64,000 nucleotides of DNA from Duganella sp. BJB476. Lineage in GTDB: Bacteria; Pseudomonadota; Gammaproteobacteria; Burkholderiales; Burkholderiaceae_D. Positions 45,074 to 53,099 of the stretch are shown here, in pieces. Position 1 is the first letter of the stretch; every line of letters begins with the position of its first letter. The position numbers and the translations under genes are program-made. The notes below the pieces were generated by a model. The model was not told where the DNA came from. It saw nothing but the letters and a program-made list of their open reading frames with translations, and did not search any database. The DNA is taken from positions 248,001 to 312,000 of the forward strand of contig NZ_QVIO01000004.1 in the NCBI RefSeq assembly GCF_003416895.1. Direction: 5' to 3'.

Positions 45074-47391
45074 GTCGCTCCATGGTTAAGCGCATTATCC
45101 CCAGCACGATCAATATTGTGTTCGCGGGTGCCACCGCTTTGGGCAGCCTCGTTAGCATTACAGCGATTGCCCAAACTCAGAATACGACCAGCAGTTTTTT
45201 ATATGACCCTGTCGGCAATCGGATTCAGGCGACAGACCCTTTGGGACAAGTTACGAACGTCAACTACGACGCACTGAACCGAGTGAAGCAGCAGATACTC
45301 CCCACTCCCGCCACGGGCGTCGCCCGGCCAACAATCAACTTAAGCTACGATGGATTAGATCAACTCGCCACAGTCAGCGATCCGCGCAGCTTATCCACAA
45401 ACTATACGATCACTGGCTTGGGCAACCAGTCAAACTTGAGCAGCCCGGACTCGGGTAATGGTAGTCGAACCTATGACGATGCCGGCAATGTGCTCACCAG
45501 CACCGATGCCCGCGGCAAGATAACAATCTATAGCTACGACATTCTGAACCGAGTGACTGGCATTACCTTCAGTACTGGCACTGCCACAACGTTTGAATAC
45601 GACGGTGGAAGTTCCGGCGCACCGAACGCGATTGGTCGCCTGACGCGCATGACCGATGAGTCGGGACAAACCAACTACGCTTATGATCAGATGGGACGTA
45701 TCACCAATAAAGTCCAGAGTACAGTCAGTGCCACAGGCACCGTCAGTCGTACAGTCAGCTATTCCTATAGCACCAGCGGTAAGTTGAGTAGTCTGACCTA
45801 TCCAAGCGGGAATCGCGTCAGCTACAGCTATGATGAGGCAGGGCGCATCAGCAAAGTCACACTCAATCCATCCCTTGGCAACGGCGACACCGATACCGGG
45901 ACGGCTATTATTCTTCTGGATCAAATCAATTATGCCCCTATCGGCCAGGTACGTGATTGGCTCTGGGGAAATAATAGCGAAACGGCGCCTAACAAATATG
46001 CGCGCACCTTCGACCTGGATGGGCGAATCACAAGCTACCCTCTGGGTAATGTGGCTGCAACGGTCCCAGGTGTACTTCGCACTGTGAACTATGATGCGGC
46101 CAACTCGATCAGTTCCTTCACGCATACCGGCAATGCTAGCGCATCGTTGTATGATCAAAATTTCAAGTACGATGGTTTAGGTCGCCTGACTTCTTTCACT
46201 GATAGCACAGGAAGCCAGACCTATGCCTATGACGCAAACGGCAATCGCACGCAGTTCACGCTGGGCAGCGGCTCGTACATCAATACCATCAGTGCCACGA
46301 GCAACCGACTAACTGCATCCACTGGCCCGTATCCGGCAAAGAGCAACCAATATGATTTAGCCGGCAATCTGATTACGAACGGCACGACCAATTTGACTTA
46401 CAGTGACCGCGGCCGTTTGAAAAGCAGCGCCGGGACGGGGGTAACGGCAAGCTATTTGTACAATGGGCTGGGGCAACGCGTCAGCAAAACGGGGACATTG
46501 GTGCCAACCGGTGGTAACGAATATGTGTACGATGAGGCTGGGCATCTGTTGGGCGAGTACGATGCTTCCGGCGCGGTGGTACAGGAGACCATATTTTTGG
46601 GTGATATGCCCGTTTCTGTCCTTAAGCAAAACACCATCGGTACTCCGGCAGTGGTTAGTAACTCGGTGTATTACGTTTATGCGGACCACATTAATGCTCC
46701 TCGGGTCATTACGGAGGCAAGTACCGGCAATGTCGTATGGACCTGGATAGCCAGCGATCCGTTCGGCATCGCGGGGCCGAACGAAACCCCAAGCGGAACT
46801 AATGTGTTTAGTTACAACGTACGCTTCCCGGGCCAGTTGTTTGACAGAGAGACTAATACCCACTACAACTACTTCAGGGATTATGATCCGCAAACAGGAC
46901 GATATTCGCAAAGTGATCCAATTGGACTTGCTGGTGGTATCAATACATTTGCATACGTTAATGGAAACCCACTGATATATGTTGATCCTTACGGCTTATG
47001 GGCATGGGGTGATCCAATCAATCAAAGCGTGGTAGATGCCGCCGCAGGCTTTGGTGACGGTGTTTCTTTGGGATTAACCACTTTGGTTCGCAGTGCGATG
47101 GGAACAAATGGTGTTGTAGATTTTTCTTCAGGTGCATACGTGAGTGGACTGGTCGCAGGTACTGTAGTAACGGCTATTGGTATCAAGCGCGGGCCCGAGT
47201 TAAGTATCGGTAACGACATAAGGATTGCCCCTTGGGGAAATAGGACAGGGAATCCATACGGTAAGTTTCCTCATTATCATCGTCGAGGAACGCCTGATGC
47301 TGATGGAAATACTCCCCCTGGACAAGGTATAGGACGGCATCGTCCGTGGGAGAAAAAGTCTCCCGATAAAAATTTCTGTGACAGGTTCTGA
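45070..47391 (+). CDS. RHS-repeat protein, C-terminal half with polymorphic toxin domain
   Basis: 773 residues. A hydrophobic export-like N-terminus (IIPSTINIVFAGATALGSLVSITAIAQ) comes first, then YD repeats, then the RHS core near residues 590-640 (NYFRDYDPQTGRYSQSDPIGLAGG...YVDPYGL). After it a variable 130-residue tail ends in WGNRTGNPYGKFPHYHRRG...GQGIGRHRPWE, rich in His and Arg and presumably the toxic effector. The other frames across the junction are not RHS-like, so the split from the first gene is not a simple frameshift. Toxin chemistry unknown; a nuclease is a guess. Confidence 0.82.
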   Translation: MSRSMVKRIIPSTINIVFAGATALGSLVSITAIAQTQNTTSSFLYDPVGNRIQATDPLGQVTNVNYDALNRVKQQILPTPATGVARPTINLSYDGLDQLATVSDPRSLSTNYTITGLGNQSNLSSPDSGNGSRTYDDAGNVLTSTDARGKITIYSYDILNRVTGITFSTGTATTFEYDGGSSGAPNAIGRLTRMTDESGQTNYAYDQMGRITNKVQSTVSATGTVSRTVSYSYSTSGKLSSLTYPSGNRVSYSYDEAGRISKVTLNPSLGNGDTDTGTAIILLDQINYAPIGQVRDWLWGNNSETAPNKYARTFDLDGRITSYPLGNVAATVPGVLRTVNYDAANSISSFTHTGNASASLYDQNFKYDGLGRLTSFTDSTGSQTYAYDANGNRTQFTLGSGSYINTISATSNRLTASTGPYPAKSNQYDLAGNLITNGTTNLTYSDRGRLKSSAGTGVTASYLYNGLGQRVSKTGTLVPTGGNEYVYDEAGHLLGEYDASGAVVQETIFLGDMPVSVLKQNTIGTPAVVSNSVYYVYADHINAPRVITEASTGNVVWTWIASDPFGIAGPNETPSGTNVFSYNVRFPGQLFDRETNTHYNYFRDYDPQTGRYSQSDPIGLAGGINTFAYVNGNPLIYVDPYGLWAWGDPINQSVVDAAAGFGDGVSLGLTTLVRSAMGTNGVVDFSSGAYVSGLVAGTVVTAIGIKRGPELSIGNDIRIAPWGNRTGNPYGKFPHYHRRGTPDADGNTPPGQGIGRHRPWEKKSPDKNFCDRF

Positions 47392-47392
47392 T

Positions 47393-47716
47393 ATGAAGAT
47401 GCCATTGGTCTTTGATGAAAACGGGGACGTCTCTCTTTATTGGTCGCTTGATGAGGCGAGGAGAAATATCGAAGAAATTGATGTTAGAAATAATGAATAC
47501 GTCGCTTATGATGCTGCAGGCAGGATGTTGACGCTTAGCGTAATGAATGATCAATCGATCGAGATCAAACTTGCTGAAGACATGCCATCCCATGCCCATG
47601 ACTTGGTCGCTGCACTAAGACGATATGTAAACTCCCGTCAGGCGCGAGTTGACTTGGACTCTCTCTTGTTAGTGGAATTACTGCAACTTATTGATACAGG
47701 AAAAATCAAGAACTAA
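47393..47716 (+). CDS. Putative immunity protein for the RHS toxin
   Basis: 107-residue acidic cytoplasmic protein without a signal peptide or membrane segment, starting 2 bp after the toxin stop. Position and size are those of cognate immunity proteins in polymorphic toxin loci. The family was not recognised; visible are SLYWSLDEARRNIEEIDVRNNEYVAYDAAGRML and a C-terminal helical part. The GTG at 47378, inside the toxin gene, is a less likely start. Confidence 0.6.
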   Translation: MKMPLVFDENGDVSLYWSLDEARRNIEEIDVRNNEYVAYDAAGRMLTLSVMNDQSIEIKLAEDMPSHAHDLVAALRRYVNSRQARVDLDSLLLVELLQLIDTGKIKN

Positions 47717-47898
47717 TTAAGTGCTGAACTACGCATACAACGGTAGCACAACAAGATACGCACATTGCAGTTTCCCGTTGAGCACAGCAAACGCCTGCAT
47801 CGAATTCAAGACAGCAATGCAGCGCAAATCTAGAGTCGCAATCAGAGATTACTGCGGTTTTTTATATGATGGGACGTGCAAGAAATGATGGGGAGTCG

Positions 47899-48065
47899 GG
47901 GCCTGCCTGAAGGTGTATTAGGCTTGCGGACCAGTGCACAAGGGTTTGCCGTTGGTAGTTCTCACTCATTGCGTGCATGGCTAATTGCGCTGGACAGTAT
48001 ATTAGCTCTCGAATGCGTTATGTTCACTCCACTGGGACAGGAGTGGGACAAGAACTGTTTTTAGC
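47899..48065 (-). pseudogene. Decayed tyrosine integrase remnant
   Basis: 47899-48014 aligns closely with 58998-59117 of the intact integrase (shared run GCACAAGGGTTTGCCGTTGG). 48015-48065 then aligns with the integrase start region 59464-59520 (shared GGGACAAGAACT/GTGACAAGAACT context). About 350 bp between the two parts are missing, and the rest of the gene is absent. Same orientation as the intact copy. The 47717-47898 stretch shows no gene. Confidence 0.75.
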
Positions 48066-48158
48066 TTCGTTTCGATACCGGCCTGCAAGATTGTCGAGCA
48101 GGGTGGTAAGGTCACGTCCTAATGCGGTCGTGAATAATTCCTTAACCGAATCAGTTAG

Positions 48159-48268
48159 TTAGCTCGTTACGCTCCAATCGCCCGACTTGCCGCCATGCTT
48201 TTCCATCACGCGGATATCGGTCATGACCATGCCCCGGTCAACGGCCTTGCACATGTCGTACACGGTGT
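48159..48268 (-). repeat. Duplicated moaC 3' end (attachment-site copy)
   Basis: Encodes the last ~35 codons of MoaC in frame with its stop: TVYDMCKAVDRGMVMTDIRV then MEKHGGKSGDWSVTS. 48172-48266 differs from moaC (59626-59720) at about six of 95 bases, mainly at silent positions. The final residues differ by one (V for A). It is the expected copy of the target left by an integrase that enters the moaC 3' end. 48269-48453 shows no gene. Confidence 0.85.
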
Positions 48269-48453
48269 GCTTCTGGTCTTTGAGGACCAGCAGCCGCAGG
48301 CTTGAAAGCCTTGCTGTATGCGGATTTCAGCAGAATTGGTCGGTCTCAGCAGATCGCTAGATTTCGCTAAATTTTGAGTTCTTGCCCCACGAACTGGGAC
48401 AAAAATGTGACAGGATTTTTGCCCTGTCTGGGGCGAAGTGTACGGCCAATTTG

Positions 48454-48717
48454 TCAATTGCTCACTTCTTTTTTCTGTAACCGGCTGAGATATACAAACC
48501 GCTCAAAACAACTACAGGCCATGATGTAAATGATTTGAGCGTCGAAGGCTGGAACTTCTATTGCCAGTTCCAGCAGCTTTTCACCGGCCTGCTTCCATTG
48601 CTCTGGCAATGATGATGATGATGATGATGATGAAAGCATGTCCAGCAAATCGCCAAGCGGTTTGTCATGCGACTTTATCGCTTCGACTACTATTTTAGAG
48701 ATCAGATCATCGTTCAT
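48454..48717 (-). CDS. Small protein with polyserine tract, unknown function
   Basis: 87 residues. An acidic helical N-terminus (MNDDLISKIVVEAIKSHDKPLGDLLDML) is joined by eight serines to a second helical half (EQWKQAGEKLLELAIEVPAFDAQIIYIMACSCFERFVYLSRLQ). The serines are encoded by an uninterrupted TCA repeat. It lies 48 bp downstream of the XRE gene on the same strand and is probably cotranscribed with it. No family recognised. Confidence 0.6.
   Translation of the reverse strand: MNDDLISKIVVEAIKSHDKPLGDLLDMLSSSSSSSSLPEQWKQAGEKLLELAIEVPAFDAQIIYIMACSCFERFVYLSRLQKKEVSN
48609..48633. repeat. Trinucleotide microsatellite inside a coding region
   Basis: Eight perfect ATG/TCA triplets in a row, coding for polyserine on the minus strand. 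Slippage would change the number of serines without shifting the frame. Confidence 0.9.
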
Positions 48718-48765
48718 TTTTGTCTCGCTATTTCTCAAATCTAGACCCACCAAAATAGCCGTCAG

Positions 48766-49008
48766 CTAAAGCCCAGCCTCGGCCATCACATCGGCGACGG
48801 ACACACCCAGTGCCTTGGCTAACCGAACTAGCAGCAGCACTGCAATTTCGTTTTCACCACGTTCAATCCTGCCCAGATGACTACGATCAGCAGTGGCCGC
48901 CAATGCAAGCTGCTCCTGACTCATTTTTCGCTCTTGTCTGAGTCTGCGAATGGCTCCACCAAGGGCAATTAAAGCAGGGGCGTGACGCTGAGGAGAAAGA
49001 TTGGGCAT
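48766..49008 (-). CDS. XRE-family HTH regulator
   Basis: 80-residue Cro/CI-type repressor consisting of little more than one helix-turn-helix domain: GGAIRRLRQERKMSQEQLALAATADRSHLGRIERGENEIAVLLLVRLAKALGVSVADV. It is divergent from a lipoprotein gene, with a perfect palindrome in between, so autoregulation and control of the right-hand element are likely. Confidence 0.85.
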   Translation of the reverse strand: MPNLSPQRHAPALIALGGAIRRLRQERKMSQEQLALAATADRSHLGRIERGENEIAVLLLVRLAKALGVSVADVMAEAGL

Positions 49009-49043
49009 TCATCAATCGTCCCACCCTATGCTATGCTGTTCGA

Positions 49044-49057
49044 CGGTTCATGAACCG
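49044..49057. promoter_or_regulatory. Perfect 14-bp palindrome, probable XRE operator
   Basis: CGGTTCATGAACCG is fully self-complementary and sits 36 bp before the XRE start and 28 bp before the divergent lipoprotein start. Confidence 0.65.
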
Positions 49058-49084
49058 CAAATTAACTAAAAATAAAGGTAATAG

Positions 49085-49528
49085 ATGAAACGAATAGCCG
49101 GTGTCATTTTTGCATTAACTATTGCCGGATGCGGTGGCGGGGGCGGTAGTGATGGGGCTGGGAGTTCTAGCCCAGCGCCGTACACATACTTCAAGCAAGG
49201 CGGGCTTACATGGTCGTCCACATCGTCCCAAACGTATTTCTATGTCCCACTCGGTTCGACCACTATCCCACTGGATCAAGGAGCAGGCTATTTCTGCAAT
49301 GGCAGCAAAAACGGAGTCATCGACAATTTTAATAAAGAAGCTGGATGGAGACTTCCCACCTATATTGAGCTACAAAACCTATACAAGGAAATGCCAAACC
49401 CACAGGGCTGGGTGATAGGTCGAGTCTGGGCGAGCAGCGGCATAGCGCTTGATTTTTCGACTGGCGGAGGCGTAGGGGGCGGTACTCCTGAATTGACCAA
49501 GTTCTATGTTGCTTGTGTCCACCAATAG
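49085..49528 (+). CDS. Lipoprotein with DUF1566/Lcl-like C-terminal motif
   Basis: 147 residues. A type II signal peptide ends in the lipobox LTIAGC, followed by a glycine-rich linker (CGGGGGSDGAG). The C-terminal half carries WRLPTYIELQNLYKE and VWASSGIALDF, the pattern of DUF1566 (Lcl C-terminal) domains with their Trp-Arg-Leu-Pro motif. Probably lipid-anchored to a cell-envelope membrane. Function unknown; it is the first gene of a plus-strand run of envelope proteins. Confidence 0.65.
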   Translation: MKRIAGVIFALTIAGCGGGGGSDGAGSSSPAPYTYFKQGGLTWSSTSSQTYFYVPLGSTTIPLDQGAGYFCNGSKNGVIDNFNKEAGWRLPTYIELQNLYKEMPNPQGWVIGRVWASSGIALDFSTGGGVGGGTPELTKFYVACVHQ

Positions 49529-49645
49529 TTGAAACGAAGGCAAGCGGATAGTATTGGATAGAATTTCCACGTTTCAATAATGCTACGCTCCGCTTAACAG
49601 GGGAGTGCAGTACGAATTGATCAATAACCAGAGAAGAGAGATCAA

Positions 49646-49969
49646 ATGAAAAAAAAACGAGTGTGGATTATCTCAATCGCAATACTTTCCGCTGTTTTAC
49701 TTATAGTTAGCACACAAATCACAATATTCGTAGTCCAACCGATTGGCGCTATTCCTGAAGGGAGGACTCTAATAATTGCGCGCCTTAACAAAACAGAATT
49801 TATCGACAGTGCTGATGCCATGTGCGAACGAATTCAAGGTGGCGTTAGTATTATGTGCCGTGTAATTACGCTCGGCGCAGTAGCATCGAAATCAACCGTT
49901 TACGCTCGACTCCCCTATAGTGAGTTTCTATATAACATATCAACAAATGGTAAAACTTACAGCCGATAG
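49646..49969 (+). CDS. Small membrane-anchored protein, unknown function
   Basis: 107 residues with a lysine-rich start (MKKKR) and one hydrophobic segment (VWIISIAILSAVLLIVSTQITIF), then a soluble domain with two cysteines (MCERIQGGVSIMC) and a Tyr-rich end. Good SD (AGAGAAGAGAG) before the ATG. It lies 8 bp upstream of the next gene, so cotranscribed. No family recognised. Confidence 0.6.
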   Translation: MKKKRVWIISIAILSAVLLIVSTQITIFVVQPIGAIPEGRTLIIARLNKTEFIDSADAMCERIQGGVSIMCRVITLGAVASKSTVYARLPYSEFLYNISTNGKTYSR

Positions 49970-49977
49970 GAAATCAA

Positions 49978-50388
49978 ATGGAAATTCTTGTCATTGCAGT
50001 ATTGATTGGCTTAGTCCCTGCTTCAATCGCACATAGCAAAGGACGCTCCTTTGGCACATGGTGGTTTTACGGTGCAGCATTATTTATTGTAGCTCTCCCG
50101 CATTCAATTATTATTCGACCGAATAGCCAAGAACTGGAGAAGCTTCAACTATCTGATGGAATGAAAAAATGCCCTGCTTGCGCTGAACTGATCAAAGCTG
50201 AAGCAAAGATTTGCAGATATTGTCATCATACACAACCGGAAATTATTCAATCAGATGCACAATTGGATGAAAAGGCAGCGATGCGACAATATGGCATCAG
50301 TCTCAAAGGCAGCATCTATACTATCGGCGGATACGACTACGACACTCTGCAAGAAGCTGTGAACCATGCTAAGTCTGTCAATAGTTAA
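49978..50388 (+). CDS. Membrane protein with zinc-ribbon motif
   Basis: 136 residues. Two hydrophobic stretches at the N-terminus (EILVIAVLIGLVPASIA and TWWFYGAALFIVALPHSIII) precede a zinc ribbon KKCPACAELIKAEAKICRYCHH with two CxxC knuckles. A C-terminal domain with YTIGGYDYDTLQEAVNHA follows. Zinc ribbon after membrane helices is common in phage and plasmid accessory proteins of unknown role. Confidence 0.65.
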   Translation: MEILVIAVLIGLVPASIAHSKGRSFGTWWFYGAALFIVALPHSIIIRPNSQELEKLQLSDGMKKCPACAELIKAEAKICRYCHHTQPEIIQSDAQLDEKAAMRQYGISLKGSIYTIGGYDYDTLQEAVNHAKSVNS

Positions 50389-50414
50389 CTTAAATAAAAA
50401 GGAAAACCTACGTG

Positions 50415-50720
50415 ATGCTTTTTCTGGCAATAGTCATACCGTTAGCCTTAATTTTCACTCCTGCATTTAAAAACTTCGGAAATTTTAAGAAATTAGTTAT
50501 ATTCTTGATTGGTGTGTCGGTTACGTTGTTTGCAGTGGCTGCTATCCGAGTTGCGATGCAGTCACCAGAACAAGAAAGAGCTCAAAAAGACGCGGAATCA
50601 GCACGTATTATGAATGAATGCGGGGCTACAAAGGAGCAAATGGAGCAGTGGTTTAAAACACATAAAGGATGGGCCGAGCATACCGAAGAAGTAGGGAAAT
50701 GCATACGAAACCATCAATAG
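50415..50720 (+). CDS. Small membrane protein, unknown function
   Basis: 101 residues. Two hydrophobic segments (LFLAIVIPLALIFTPAF and KLVIFLIGVSVTLFAVAAI) and a charged helical C-terminus with two cysteines (NECGATKEQMEQWFKTHKGWAEHTEEVGKC). The ATG at 50415 or the adjoining GTG at 50412 starts it, 26 bp after the zinc-ribbon gene. Last gene of the envelope run. Confidence 0.55.
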   Translation: MLFLAIVIPLALIFTPAFKNFGNFKKLVIFLIGVSVTLFAVAAIRVAMQSPEQERAQKDAESARIMNECGATKEQMEQWFKTHKGWAEHTEEVGKCIRNHQ

Positions 50721-51358
50721 AAATCATTGATCGGTTGATCTATCCATTCAATAGAAAATCAAAAAATGGTTAGGCAAATCACTAAATTTATAAAATTCCC
50801 AAGGAGGAATCTTGTTGTAAAAAATTAACATCGCCCTATGGAAATATTATCGTTCTCTATGACATAGGCATCTCAATTCCCAACACAATAATCCCTTAAA
50901 GAAATCGAAGGTTTACACACGAAAATATGGAGAGCCTGTTCCTAGTTCTAAACCTACCGTTTAGAAGTGGTAACACTTTTGACATTTCGCAATTACTGTG
51001 GAACAATACGTCTCCCTAACAACCATGAAGGAGCGAATGAAAATATTTAATATCATAATAATATTGGAAGTAAATTCCAACTACTCAGCAAAAATTCTGC
51101 ATTCCTGCCCATCTGGGCTGCCTGCATCACCCTTCCCATCAACTAATTTACCCGCTTCTAAGCACTGAAGTCGCTTCCGTTCGCCCGGATCACTTCGACT
51201 GAAGCAAAGACGTGTCAGCTCTGATGCTGGCATTTGACGCCCGTACTACGTGCAGTTCGTTTGCACCGTTCGGATTTTTAACTTTGAAAGCAACACTATG
51301 AAAAACTTTACCGTCTACATTTTTGACGTTTACCCATACCATCGAAAGGAACGAATAG
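50721..51358. other. AT-rich gap without a confident gene
   Basis: 638 bp between the membrane protein and the helicase gene. It holds two very short frames: a plus-strand one at 51037-51168 with AAGGAG close to its ATG, and a minus-strand one at 51081-51233. A leader for the helicase gene may also be here. AAAGGA at 51345 serves the helicase start. Confidence 0.5.
51081..51233 (-). CDS. Possible 50-residue protein or gene fragment
   Basis: The translation looks protein-like (MPASELTRLCFSRSDPGER, then AGKLVDGKGDAGSPDGQEC), and the stretch is richer in GC than its surroundings. No good SD is visible. It may be a remnant of a longer gene. Not recognised. Confidence 0.3.
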   Translation of the reverse strand: MPASELTRLCFSRSDPGERKRLQCLEAGKLVDGKGDAGSPDGQECRIFAE

Positions 51359-52864
51359 ATGACTCAATTGCAATTAAATTCTGCCGCAACTCCTGCTGAA
51401 CCGGCTCCTACAACCACGCTGTTCCCCCCTCTCGCGCTAGTCTCCAGCTGCCATAGCCAGCCTTCAGCAAACTCGCCAAGTCCACTTCGCTTAGCTACAG
51501 CGCCAAGCGGCGGGATCAACTCCCTCCTTGATGCCCACGAGTCGCTCTCTCCAAAGCAGGCTGTCCGCCGTTACGCTGACGCCCTCAGAGATGAGTCATG
51601 GTGCATTGACACGTCCGGCTTTCCAGTCAAAGCTTTCCATGCACTAAGCAACCGATACGCTGGGCTCGATCACTTCGTGGCACGATTCCCGAAGTGGGCC
51701 AGAGAAAATAATGTTCGCGTCGAAGGTGACTTCGCACGGTTCCAGGAGATCCTTGGAAAGCGGCTTACGACGGTAATGCCGAACGTGTTGGGCTCGGCAT
51801 TTCGGCCTGTGCCGGAGCGGTTTTTCGATACCCATCCCGGTATCACCCTAGCTAATACTTACATTCCATATAAGCCTCAAAGGGTGTTGCAGCTTCTGAT
51901 GCCTGCGATCTTCAGAGAGTTCTTGGATCGCATTTTCATGAACCGTGAGGATGAGCGGGTAGTACTCGACTGGTGTGCAGATATCATTCAGAACCCTACT
52001 CGTCGGCCCGAATGGGGAGTGATCATGTCTGGCGATCATGGTACTGGCAAGTCCACAATGACCACGCTGGTGAGGAAGGCACTCGGCTATAACCATGTAT
52101 GGCAGCGGGAGCAATATGCTCCGGCCTTGGCAAAGTTCTCAGAGGTCCTCCCGGATCATTTACTTGTTTGCTTTGACGATGCTCCTGCCAAGTCTGACAC
52201 CTATGAGACTCTGAAGTTCATCATGTCGGCCAAGACGTTGGCGGTCGAACTGAAGTTTGTTCAGAAGATCGTGCAGCGAGAAGTGTACGCCAGAATTCTG
52301 ATTTGTTCGAACAAGGACACGCCCTTCGAATTTGATGGGCAAGATCGTCGATTTTATGTTTGCGACCGGTCCCAAATGAAGGTTGATCTGGATGAGTCCA
52401 AGGGATTTTTTGAGAAATTTTACGAGTGGATGGGGGAGCCCAGCACCGATGCGTTCATCTACAACTTTTTCATGGATCGTGATCTGAGCGGATTCAAGCC
52501 GGGCTCAACCGCGCAGACCCCTGCGTTACGGCGAATGCTTGGCCTTTCAGTTGGAGATTTCAAGGATATCCTGACGCAATTAGTGAGGAAAGTACCGCGA
52601 TTCCACAATGAACGTCTGTTACGTACATTGAAAGAGAATGGCTGCGATAACGTATCGCAAGAAGCCATTGAGCGGGTGATGAGGGGGCTGGGCTATAAGC
52701 TGGCACGCAGGAGCGTTCCCGGTTGTCGGACTGCTCAGGTGGATGTTTGGCAGCCTGATGTGAAGCGCAGTCCCAAGCTCACACCAAGCGAAGTGGTGGC
52801 TATACAAGCCGACGACAGTAGCGCGACTGATAGAGGTGGTCTGGTGCAGGCTAATGCAGTCTGA
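51359..52864 (+). CDS. Phage/plasmid replication helicase (P4/D5-like, DUF5906-type)
   Basis: 501-residue superfamily 3-like ATPase. Walker A is MSGDHGTGKSTMTTL, Walker B HLLVCFDDAPAK, and a sensor-like ICSNKDTPFEFDGQDRRFYV follows, the pattern seen in primase-helicases of P4-like satellites. The N-terminal ~100 residues are Pro/Ser-rich and lack a recognisable primase site. SD AAAGGA at 51345. It implies that the element could replicate autonomously after excision. Confidence 0.78.
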   Translation: MTQLQLNSAATPAEPAPTTTLFPPLALVSSCHSQPSANSPSPLRLATAPSGGINSLLDAHESLSPKQAVRRYADALRDESWCIDTSGFPVKAFHALSNRYAGLDHFVARFPKWARENNVRVEGDFARFQEILGKRLTTVMPNVLGSAFRPVPERFFDTHPGITLANTYIPYKPQRVLQLLMPAIFREFLDRIFMNREDERVVLDWCADIIQNPTRRPEWGVIMSGDHGTGKSTMTTLVRKALGYNHVWQREQYAPALAKFSEVLPDHLLVCFDDAPAKSDTYETLKFIMSAKTLAVELKFVQKIVQREVYARILICSNKDTPFEFDGQDRRFYVCDRSQMKVDLDESKGFFEKFYEWMGEPSTDAFIYNFFMDRDLSGFKPGSTAQTPALRRMLGLSVGDFKDILTQLVRKVPRFHNERLLRTLKENGCDNVSQEAIERVMRGLGYKLARRSVPGCRTAQVDVWQPDVKRSPKLTPSEVVAIQADDSSATDRGGLVQANAV

Positions 52865-52886
52865 TGCTTAGTTAGTGCAATGCCGT

Positions 52887-52916
52887 CCCCGTGAAGAGCC
52901 CTGATTCTTCAAGGGG
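52887..52916 (+). terminator. Hairpin after the helicase gene
   Basis: CCCC-g-TGAAGA pairs with TCTTCA-a-GGGG around an 8-base loop, 23 bp after the stop. No T-run follows, so termination is uncertain. The rest of the 235-bp gap is AT-rich and without a gene. Confidence 0.4.
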
Positions 52917-53099
52917 AAGGCCCTATAATGCAGCTAATGCATGCTTTTGATAAAGCTCTTTATATATAAGTATATAGATGCCGAAGGGGGCATTTAGATT
53001 TCTTCCACGTCTTCCGTGAACTATTGCGTCTTGTTTGAGCAGCCGCAAAGCCATACAAGAGAAGACAATGGCTATCTGTTTACCACGAGTATCAAGCTG

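Noticed and set aside
45070..45180. Split RHS gene as a sequencing frameshift
   Set aside because: No frame across the junction continues the YD-repeat pattern; the second gene has a proper hydrophobic N-terminus of its own.
48609..48633. The ATG/TCA repeat as part of a CRISPR array
   Set aside because: It is a simple triplet run without spacers. No CRISPR-type repeat-spacer pattern was found in the window.
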